Assembly: GCA_034414595.1 (NCBI GenBank)
Contig: DAOULY010000008.1
Span: 1 to 60,970, forward strand
Source of the DNA: DAOULY01 sp034414595
GTDB taxonomy: Bacteria; Chloroflexota; Dehalococcoidia; SZUA-161; JAUWZY01
Reading direction: 5' to 3'
DNA length: 60,970 bases
Position 1 is the stretch's first letter, and each line of letters starts with the position of its first letter. The translations under genes were made by a program, and so were the position numbers. Positions 44,629 through 51,950 of the stretch are shown in pieces. The notes under the pieces are model-generated. The model had not been told where the DNA came from and did no database searches. It worked only from the letters and a program-made list of their open reading frames with translations.

Positions 44629-45399
44629 ATGGCAAGGAATTATGTGATCCATCCTATTCCGCTGGTAAAGCTGTTGGAGTACTCAAAACTTAAGATGGTC
44701 TACCCCATTTATGCTGGCCTCAAGGTCGACTACGGCCAGATTATACCCATGGTTATCTACATGTGGTATTTAGAAGGCGGGGGGCAGAATATCATTGTGG
44801 ATGCTGCCGTAACCGCAGAGAAGTTTGCCGCCCGGGGACATAAGGTGGAGCAACTACAGACTTTAGACGAGGGGCTTAACAAGCTGGGGCTCAAACCCGG
44901 CGACATAGATGTCCTCATTCTGACTCACCTACACTTTGACCATATTACTTTGGCTCAGGAATTTCCCAAGGCCAAGGTCGTTGTTCAGCAGGCCGAACTC
45001 GAGTTCGCTCGCAACCCGCACCCTTTTAATGTTGAAAGTCTACGCCAACCAGCAGATTCTATGAAGGTGCTCGAGGGGCTTGATTACCAGGTGGTTTCGG
45101 GGGATACCCAGATTGACGATGGAATAGAAGTTCTACTTACCCCGGGCCACAGTCCTGGAGGTCAGTCTGTTGCTGTGAGAACAGCCGAGGGCACCGCCAT
45201 CATCGCTGGCTTTTGCTGCATACAAGAGAATTTTAACCCACCGCCGGAGCTTCAGGAAAAGGGAGTGTCATTCATGTTACCCGGCATGCACCTGAACGCG
45301 TTGGAGATTTACGATAGCATGGCTCGAATAAAGAAGTTGGCTGACTTGATAATACCACTACATGAAGCTGACCTAGTATCCAGACTCACGATACCCTAG
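44629..45399 (+). CDS. Metallo-beta-lactamase-fold hydrolase (lactonase-like)
   Basis: A 256-residue MBL protein: THLHFDH gives H100, H102, D104 and H105; GHSPGGQSV supplies the next His (about residue 180), and HEADLV near the C-terminus the last. The fold and spacing resemble N-acyl-homoserine lactonase-like proteins that open lactones or thioesters. GGAGG precedes the ATG. Downstream of the oxidoreductase by about 50 bases, so it may be co-transcribed; a decayed relative lies upstream of the ferredoxin gene. Confidence 0.9.
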   Translation: MARNYVIHPIPLVKLLEYSKLKMVYPIYAGLKVDYGQIIPMVIYMWYLEGGGQNIIVDAAVTAEKFAARGHKVEQLQTLDEGLNKLGLKPGDIDVLILTHLHFDHITLAQEFPKAKVVVQQAELEFARNPHPFNVESLRQPADSMKVLEGLDYQVVSGDTQIDDGIEVLLTPGHSPGGQSVAVRTAEGTAIIAGFCCIQENFNPPPELQEKGVSFMLPGMHLNALEIYDSMARIKKLADLIIPLHEADLVSRLTIP

Positions 45400-45548
45400 A
45401 TGGCCAAGATAAGAAATCCGTGCCATTTGGAGCCCCAGTGAGAGGGACCCCACTCTTTGCAGCCGCTTATGATGAGGTAGTGGCTCAGTCAACCGCCTAG
45501 TTCCCAGCTCAAGATCGAGGTATGGTGGTGCTCAGAACCTTTTGCCGC

Positions 45549-46550
45549 CTATGCTAAGTTAAAAATCCGGGCAGCGTTTTCACCCAAGATCTTGTCTGTG
45601 GCCTCCTGGGAAAGCCCCAGGTCTTTTATGCAGGCAACCGCCTGTTCCGGATGTCCAGACCTGTGGGCGTAGTCGGTCCCTAGACAGATATGCTCTATCC
45701 CCATCCAGTCCAGGCAGCATCGCAATGCCGGCAGGTGGTAGTTGACCGAGTCTACGTAGACCTGCTCCCGGTAATATTGGGATGGTGCCCTGCCGAGCTC
45801 AATGCCCCATTCCCCAGCATAACCGCGGAAGGAATCATCTATTCTCTCCGCCAGATAGGGGACGACTCCACCGAGATGGGATTGGACGATATTCAGCTTG
45901 GGGTATCTTTCCAATGCCCCCTGGAAGATCAAGCTGACAACGGCTATGGTTGTATCCAGCGTGAAACCGAAGAGCTGAAGTGGCAGCCCGACTTTTATCA
46001 TGGCATCGGCGGTTAGGGGTATGGTTGGATGAAGTAGGATGGGCAGCTGGTATTCGTTTGCCTGGGCAAAGATTGGCTCAAATTCGGGTGAGGTGAGAGA
46101 CTTACCGTTGATGTTGGAGAACATCATTATTCCTTTAGTGCCGAGGTCTTTATAAGCTCGCTCCAGTTCCTTCATTGCCTCTTCCATATTTTGATAGGGC
46201 AAAGCAGCGACGGCGAAAAAGCGCCCGGGGTACTTTTGGCAGACCTCTGCGAAGTAATCGTTGATTTTTTTGGCCCAGGTGACACCTTCGACTGCGGGCA
46301 ACAGCTCCACACCCGGGTAAGCCAAGCTGAGTATCTGGACATCGATGCCGTATCTATCCATGTCCTCTATCCTCGGCTCGACATCATAGTGGCCAGCTCT
46401 ATCGATGTGTCCAGTAATGGTACCCTTTGAGTAGAAGACCAGAGAGCTGGAGCCAGTCCATTTCAGCATTGGCCGTTGCGTCTCCTGTGCCAGATAGTCC
46501 AGCCAGATCCTGGGATAAAGGTGATTGTGAACATCTATTATTCTTACCAT
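45549..46550 (-). CDS. Amidohydrolase-2 family (ACMSD-like) metal-dependent hydrolase or decarboxylase
   Basis: A 333-residue protein: metal-binding HNH at the N-terminus (IIDVHNHLYP, His8 and His10), LLHPTIPL with the third His, NIVQSHLGG with the fourth, and CLGTDYAH with the Asp. This is the ACMSD/amidohydrolase-2 pattern, a family rich in non-oxidative aromatic decarboxylases. The start MVRIIDV at 46550 is preferred over MLSRGG because AAGGGGTGG lies ahead of it. It is on the opposite strand to the surrounding operons. Confidence 0.92.
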   Translation of the reverse strand: MVRIIDVHNHLYPRIWLDYLAQETQRPMLKWTGSSSLVFYSKGTITGHIDRAGHYDVEPRIEDMDRYGIDVQILSLAYPGVELLPAVEGVTWAKKINDYFAEVCQKYPGRFFAVAALPYQNMEEAMKELERAYKDLGTKGIMMFSNINGKSLTSPEFEPIFAQANEYQLPILLHPTIPLTADAMIKVGLPLQLFGFTLDTTIAVVSLIFQGALERYPKLNIVQSHLGGVVPYLAERIDDSFRGYAGEWGIELGRAPSQYYREQVYVDSVNYHLPALRCCLDWMGIEHICLGTDYAHRSGHPEQAVACIKDLGLSQEATDKILGENAARIFNLA

Positions 46551-46962
46551 TCCACCCCTTGACAACAATGTGCTTTATTAATATGGGATATGCAAAAGTC
46601 ACAGAACTTGTGTATAGCATTCTCGGACTCTGCCACCATACTACCACTTTAAACTGATACGTCAATCCTATGTATAGCAGTCGTATGACGTGACGACGCC
46701 TCTTTTCTCCTGACGGAAGGCCCTCCGTAGGTCACATGATGATTGAGACCATCGAATGGTGAGCTGATATGCTGCTCAATACAGTAAAGGTGACACATTC
46801 TGGCCCCCGAAATAATGGATGCCTTAGAACTTAAGGCCATACTCCGTGATATCCCTCAGTGCCCCTATTCAGGCTTGATAAAAGGACGAACCGTGCACAA
46901 TAGACAACAGCTCGTTTTGTTGGGTGAGCAACAATTGTCCAGTTTGTGCCATTGTTCTGCAC

Positions 46963-47004
46963 TTGACTTGTATATACTAAATACAATATAAAATATAATT
47001 GTAT
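46963..47004 (+). promoter_or_regulatory. Promoter and dyad operator of the BCR-like operon
   Basis: TTGACT (46963-46968), an 18-base spacer and TATAAA (46987-46992). Overlapping the -10 is the dyad ATACAAT-N10-ATTGTAT (46981-47004), a likely regulator site. The first gene starts at 47075. The 524-base gap 46551-47074 holds no gene that I can support. Confidence 0.6.
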
Positions 47005-47074
47005 ACTTATTCCTATCAGACGAAACAGGCCATGTCTCGGCCCCAGGCGCCGGGTTACCAGGTAGGAGGCTGAA

Positions 47075-48391
47075 ATGTCATATACCTTAACAACTTGGAA
47101 CGACTTCAAGAATTACCAGAGTAACCACTATAGGAACTACCTATACGCTTCTGAAGGCCTTCGCTGCATTGGCTCTACTTGGAGTGTGTTGTCTCCCCTT
47201 AAAGGGCTAGGTGAGGATGTATACCTGTTGGGTGGCGAGCCACACGCCGCGTCAACGGCGGGGACATTCCCTGAAGAGGGCCGTGAGGATATTTCAGCTG
47301 CTGAAACCGCAGGTTTAGGCTTTCACTCGTGCAGTTACCTGAAACTGTTCGTAGGGGAAGTGGTCCGCGATAAAATTGGTATTCCAGGTGGAACAATCAA
47401 GGAGGGATATCCCAAACCTGATTTGATCTGGACTATCCATTTGTGTAATCAGCATTCAAGATGGTACCAGGAAGTTTCAAGGCGTCTAGGTGGCATACCT
47501 TTGTACCCAATAGACATGATCGGCGGCGGGAATGCGGAGAAGGACCCTAAAATTGTAAAATATGTGTGCGACCAGCTGGAGGAGGGAATACGTTGGCTCG
47601 AGAGAGTGACTGGTAGGGAGTTCTCAGATGAATTGTTCATCAAGGCGGCTAGAAACGAGATCAAGGTGCTTGTTCTATGGGGTAATATATGTGCACTAAA
47701 CATGCATGCTCCTGCGCCGTTGGATGAGCGTCGACTTATAGCTCTATTCCCGCCAGCCATGGTGGACAGGACAACTGATGAAACTGTGCGGCTATATGAG
47801 GCATTACTTAAAGAAGTGCAATACATGGTTGAGACCGGGCAGAGTGTGGCTCCAGAAGAACGCTTCAGAATAGTATATTTTGGAATTGCACATACTTATG
47901 GACATCCAGAAATTGCGAGAATCCTTAGAGACGTCGGAGCTGAGATTGTAGCCTCAATCTATACTTTTGGCACAACTGGCAATTTCAGGGGATTAACGAA
48001 TGGAGAATGGTCATGGGAACCCATCGACCCTGCATGGGTAGACGAACTAGATTTGTCCAGCAGAAGAGATGCCATATCTGCGTTGGCTAAAATAGTTTTG
48101 GGTTGGCCTACTTGGCAAGGGGTAAGATCCTGGTGGGCACTAGAACAAATGGCTAGGGCAATGGTAAAACAATATAAAGCAGACGGGCTTTTGTTAGCGC
48201 CTAGCCGTAGTTGTGAAACTGACTTTAGGAACGGTTACATAGCAATGCAGCGCATTTTTAGAAACGAAATTCCGACCATAGAATACGATACCGACCAGGC
48301 AGATGTCCGGCAAATGGATTTACCAGGCGCCAAACGGAAAACAGAGTTATTCGTACATCTTATGGAAGCGCGCAAGAAAGGAGGTGCGTGA
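47075..48391 (+). CDS. 2-hydroxyacyl-CoA dehydratase/benzoyl-CoA reductase B-type subunit
   Basis: A 438-residue subunit of the HgdB/BcrB family. Landmarks include SAAETAGLGFHSCSYLKLFVG (cluster Cys), WTIHLCNQHSRWYQ (second Cys) and PSRSCETDFRNGY (third Cys). These position the three ligand cysteines of the active-site [4Fe-4S] cluster or double cluster. The size fits BcrB/BzdO of ATP-dependent benzoyl-CoA reductases better than the shorter dehydratase subunits. A strong AGGAGG lies five bases before the ATG. First gene of a four-gene, partly overlapping operon with its own promoter. Confidence 0.9.
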   Translation: MSYTLTTWNDFKNYQSNHYRNYLYASEGLRCIGSTWSVLSPLKGLGEDVYLLGGEPHAASTAGTFPEEGREDISAAETAGLGFHSCSYLKLFVGEVVRDKIGIPGGTIKEGYPKPDLIWTIHLCNQHSRWYQEVSRRLGGIPLYPIDMIGGGNAEKDPKIVKYVCDQLEEGIRWLERVTGREFSDELFIKAARNEIKVLVLWGNICALNMHAPAPLDERRLIALFPPAMVDRTTDETVRLYEALLKEVQYMVETGQSVAPEERFRIVYFGIAHTYGHPEIARILRDVGAEIVASIYTFGTTGNFRGLTNGEWSWEPIDPAWVDELDLSSRRDAISALAKIVLGWPTWQGVRSWWALEQMARAMVKQYKADGLLLAPSRSCETDFRNGYIAMQRIFRNEIPTIEYDTDQADVRQMDLPGAKRKTELFVHLMEARKKGGA

Positions 48392-48394
48392 GAA

Positions 48395-49561
48395 ATGACG
48401 AAGAATGGTTCTGACGCAATAATCGAACGTTTTCGTCACATAACTGAGGATACACATGAATACGCCAAATCCCTTCAAGGGAAAGGGAAGCTCTTATGTG
48501 GATATTTGTGCACTCATGTTCCCGAGGAAATTCTATATGCAGCCGGAATTGTACCAGTGAGAATTTTTAGCTCCCATGTTTCACAAGCAATGACAAGGGG
48601 CTATATACATGAAACATACTGCTCTTTTTCACATGATTGCGCATACCAGGCATTGCAACACAATTATGATTACTTAGACCTGATCGTGACGTGTAGTAGT
48701 TGCATACATATGGGCGAAGCGTTTAATGTTTGGGCTATGTTTGCAGGATTTCAGCAAAAAAGTTTTCTCATACCGTACCCTCATACCATACAAACTAAAC
48801 CTGCGCGTGGATTTATGGTAGAGTCTTTTGGAGAGTTCAAACAGTTCATTGAGAAGCTTGCGAAAAAATCTATAACAGATGATGACCTCGAGAGGGCGAT
48901 TAAGGTTTATAATCACACCAGAAAACTCCTTAAACAACTTTGGGAGTTCCTAAAGCGTGATAATCCACCTATAACGGGAGCGGAAGTAGCGACTGTGACT
49001 TTGGCTTCCCAAGTTATGGACAAGCAAGAATGTAATCAAATGATGGAGCAACTTATTCAGGAATTACAAGCTGAGCCTGGCAAAGCGCCGCCAGGGGTAA
49101 GGCTGATGGTATCGGGAGGGGCTTGTGACGACATGCGGATTTTCGATTTAATCGAATATCTGAACTACGGCACAAACCTGATTTTCGTTGATACGTGTAC
49201 CGCAGCTAGGTACTTCTGGTTTGAGGTACCGGAGGACAGACCTGATAAGCTTGAAGCGATCGCTGAGGGATACATCAATAAAATTCCGTGTCCTGCAAAA
49301 GACAATGTTCCTGGTACTGGGGAGAAGAAAAGGTTTAGGTTCATTCAACAGTTCATCGAGGACTTCAAGCCAGATGGAATTGTATTTATCTATCAGAGAT
49401 TTTGCAGCCCTCAGCCGCACGACATTGTGGCACTGAAGCCTATCTTGAATAAGCTGGGAATTCCATCGGTTGAGCTTGAACTTGATACAACCGTACCAGT
49501 CATTCAATTTGGGACACAACTAGAAGCCCTTGTAGAAATAATAGAGCGGGTGGCGCCATGA
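48395..49561 (+). CDS. 2-hydroxyacyl-CoA dehydratase/benzoyl-CoA reductase C-type subunit
   Basis: A 388-residue partner of the preceding subunit: GYLCTHVPEEILYAAGIVPVRI is the diagnostic N-terminal signature of the HgdA/BcrC family, TCSSCIHMG and DTCTAARYFWFE follow, and PDGIVFIYQRFCSPQPHD supplies the last Cys. AAGGAGGTG lies eight bases upstream of the ATG. The end overlaps the first activase gene by four bases. Together with the B-type subunit it forms the substrate-binding catalytic half. Confidence 0.92.
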   Translation: MTKNGSDAIIERFRHITEDTHEYAKSLQGKGKLLCGYLCTHVPEEILYAAGIVPVRIFSSHVSQAMTRGYIHETYCSFSHDCAYQALQHNYDYLDLIVTCSSCIHMGEAFNVWAMFAGFQQKSFLIPYPHTIQTKPARGFMVESFGEFKQFIEKLAKKSITDDDLERAIKVYNHTRKLLKQLWEFLKRDNPPITGAEVATVTLASQVMDKQECNQMMEQLIQELQAEPGKAPPGVRLMVSGGACDDMRIFDLIEYLNYGTNLIFVDTCTAARYFWFEVPEDRPDKLEAIAEGYINKIPCPAKDNVPGTGEKKRFRFIQQFIEDFKPDGIVFIYQRFCSPQPHDIVALKPILNKLGIPSVELELDTTVPVIQFGTQLEALVEIIERVAP

Positions 49562-50352
49562 GTAAGGAAAAAATCCTGGCTGGACTAGATGCAGGCCATA
49601 TTAATACGAAGGCCATAATAATGAGGGGACAGGAAATCCTTGGGTATTGCACAGTACCCACAGGATTTGATGTAGTCGATGCGGTTCAAAAAGCACTAAA
49701 TGATGCTTTGGGCAATGTCGGGATCTCACGCGGTGAACTAGGCGGAATCGTAGCTACTGGAATCTTTAGAGATATGACTAAGGTACCGCCACTGAACGTG
49801 ACTATAACTGTACCCGAATATATGGCGGATGCTAAAGGGGCCTTATTCTTTAATGAGAATTCCAGAACAGTTATCGACATCGGTGGGAATATACAGAAAG
49901 CTATCCGTTATGACCAAAACGGGAATCTCCTAGATGTTATTCAAAATGACAAATGTGCTGATGGTCTGGGTATTTTTTACACTACCATAGCCAAAGCTAT
50001 AGGATTAAGTGAGCAGGAAATGTCCGAATTAGCACTTAGATCCACCAAGAATCTATCTATTGCCATCCAATGCGCCTTATCCGCTGAATCAGAAGCAATT
50101 GATTTGATGTGTCAAGGCGGGGACATCGCAGATGTAGCAGATGCTATCTCGAGATTCATTGCTGAACGCGTTGCTGGTATGTGCACTTCTATATCTCTCA
50201 CAGAAGAGATCGTGGTAGCTGGAGGATTAGCCAAATCTCAAGCGATTATTAAGCACCTTGCGAGTTTAATAGAACAGGACGTAAGCGTATTGAAGTTTCC
50301 TGAACATGTAGGTGCAATAGGTGCGGTGATTAATTATGAGGATGGAAAATGA
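49558..50352 (+). CDS. BadF/BadG/HgdC-type ATPase activase subunit 1
   Basis: A 264-residue member of the ASKHA activase family: AGLDAGHINTKAIIM (phosphate 1), TVIDIGGNIQKAI (phosphate 2), NDKCADGLGIFY and CALSAESEAI with the two Cys that hold the bridging [4Fe-4S] cluster, and VVAGGLAKS (adenosine motif). GHINTK replaces the usual GS.(S/T)TK. Overlaps both neighbours by four bases (ATGA-type), so the operon is tightly coupled. With the next gene it forms the ATP-driven electron pump. Confidence 0.92.
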   Translation: MSKEKILAGLDAGHINTKAIIMRGQEILGYCTVPTGFDVVDAVQKALNDALGNVGISRGELGGIVATGIFRDMTKVPPLNVTITVPEYMADAKGALFFNENSRTVIDIGGNIQKAIRYDQNGNLLDVIQNDKCADGLGIFYTTIAKAIGLSEQEMSELALRSTKNLSIAIQCALSAESEAIDLMCQGGDIADVADAISRFIAERVAGMCTSISLTEEIVVAGGLAKSQAIIKHLASLIEQDVSVLKFPEHVGAIGAVINYEDGK

Positions 50353-51200
50353 ACGAATACGCTTCAATCAACGAACATCTGGATTGGACAAGGGCTAAGA
50401 TGATAGTAGCTGGAGTAGATAGTGGAGCAGTAAGTTCCAAAGCTGTGATACTGCTGGATGGACAACCATATGCATTCTCTCAAGTTAGAACCCGAACGCC
50501 CGAAGAAGCTGCTTTCAGTGCTATAAACGCGGCCTTAGCTAAAACCCATCTAAAATTAGAGAATATCCATTACATAGTGGCGACCGGTCGTGGGAGGAAG
50601 CAGGTTCCATTTGCGCGTAAAACTATAACTGAAATTGCGTGCGGCGCTGCAGGGGCGGTACACATTTGGGGCCCATCTGTGCGTACAGTACTAGATGCTG
50701 GAGGTGAAAGTTGCAAGGTAATTCACTGCACTGAAAAAGGCAGGGCAACCGCTTTCCTTTGGAACGATAAATGTGCTGCGGGTATTGGACGCTATATGGA
50801 AGCATTTGCTGATTTGGTCAAGAAAGAAGTAACTGAGATTGGAAACATCGCCCTTCAATCTGAGCAGTTCCCTAAGCTAAGTGACTTTTGCGCGGTGTAT
50901 GCTCAATCGGAAGCTCTAGATTTAATTCGAAGCAAAGTACCGCCAGAACAAGTAATAGCAGCTTACCACTATGCTATGGCCAAGAGAATCAGTACATTAG
51001 TAGCTAGATTAGGTGTAAAAAGAGATTTAGTAATCATTGGAGGACTGACCAGGAATCCAGGAATAATACATTGGGTGGAAAGTATCCTTAAGGTTAGCAG
51101 GTTAGCTCCTAAACCTGAATGGGATCCTACATTAACAGTAGCTCTGGGTGCAGCTATATTTGCGGATTCTTTCTACAGGCGACAACAATCCGACACTTAA
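50349..51200 (+). CDS. BadF/BadG/HgdC-type ATPase activase subunit 2
   Basis: A 283-residue activase: AGVDSGAVSSKAVILLDG (phosphate 1), TVLDAGGESCKVI (phosphate 2), WNDKCAAGIGRYMEAFADL and FCAVYAQSEAL (cluster Cys pair), VIIGGLTRNPG (adenosine). Two different activases in one operon imply a heterodimer as in benzoyl-CoA reductases; dehydratases such as HgdC or FldI use one homodimeric activase. The small size of both fits the Azoarcus-type (Bzd) arrangement. The substrate is not proved by sequence. Confidence 0.92.
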   Translation: MNEYASINEHLDWTRAKMIVAGVDSGAVSSKAVILLDGQPYAFSQVRTRTPEEAAFSAINAALAKTHLKLENIHYIVATGRGRKQVPFARKTITEIACGAAGAVHIWGPSVRTVLDAGGESCKVIHCTEKGRATAFLWNDKCAAGIGRYMEAFADLVKKEVTEIGNIALQSEQFPKLSDFCAVYAQSEALDLIRSKVPPEQVIAAYHYAMAKRISTLVARLGVKRDLVIIGGLTRNPGIIHWVESILKVSRLAPKPEWDPTLTVALGAAIFADSFYRRQQSDT

Positions 51201-51240
51201 ACCACAGCAGGCGACCGGCCCCCAATAATGACACCACTTG

Positions 51241-51429
51241 TTAAGTTAGAGTTGTCATAGATAGAGCTGGGTGTAGATACCCTAAGGAGCTATGGGTGCG
51301 GATCTCATTGTACTCTCTACGCCAGCCCTCGATCAGCACCTTCGCTTCCAGCAAGGTGGAACTGCGATCTGTCGAAAACATCACAGTCGGCATGCTTGCC
51401 GATATTATCCAAGGGGCGCCTCCTCCCAT
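51241..51429 (-). pseudogene. IS3-type transposase C-terminal remnant
   Basis: Leftward translation gives EAKVLIEGWRREYNEIRTHS followed by SLGYLHPA, the unmistakable C-terminal end of IS3-family OrfB (YNxxRPHSSLGY). The rest of the element is missing. It lies between the BCR-like operon and direct repeat B. Confidence 0.82.
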
Positions 51430-51516
51430 ATCAATGGATGACTTTGCAGATTGGCCACTCTAATCTTGCTTGCCACCACCCTCTGTTTACTGCTAGATAT
51501 AAATTGAACAACAATT

Positions 51517-51878
51517 GCTTCCTTTGTTAAGCCTGCGGAGGCTATTCCATGCGCTCGCTGGACTAATTCATCGTGTATATACCAACTATACCAATAGTAT
51601 TTCGATATATCGAAAGAATGCCCAAAACGTTGCGCTATCGTCGGGCTATACTGATCACAAATATCAGGAGAGAGCGTAATCGATGAACCCAAGAGGCAAG
51701 AAATCACAAAGCAGTTACCCTGCTCAGATTCATGGAGCGGGAGATGGGAGTCGAACCCACGACAACCTGCTTGGAAGGTATATCGCTCTGAGCGCTGTGG
51801 CACAGATAGGGCTAAGGGCAGCGAAACTTGTCCAGTTATCATCTGGAAAACACAAGCTTCCCCGAGTGCTGTATCCCT
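51517..51878. repeat. Direct repeat B containing a tRNA-Gly 3' half
   Basis: The second copy of the repeat at 18452-18654, with about 150 extra bases (roughly 51536-51690) between the first 19 shared bases and the rest. Bases 51733-51778 match the intact tRNA-Gly(UCC) 3' half at 57169-57214 base for base, from CCA to the anticodon region, and then diverge into TATATCGCTCTGAGCGCT. The tRNA portion is better preserved here than in copy A. Position, about 33 kb from copy A and 5.4 kb from the intact tRNA, suggests junctions of stacked insertions. Confidence 0.88.
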
Positions 51879-51950
51879 CTATTAACCCCCAGCAACTCTT
51901 AACCTAATAAGTGGTACAATAACCGGGGCAGGTCAACTGGGAGGCACAAC

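Noticed and set aside
46559..46590. TTGACA-17-TATGGG as a fourth sRNA-type promoter
   Set aside because: No terminator of the shared type follows in the next 500 bases and the -10 is poor.
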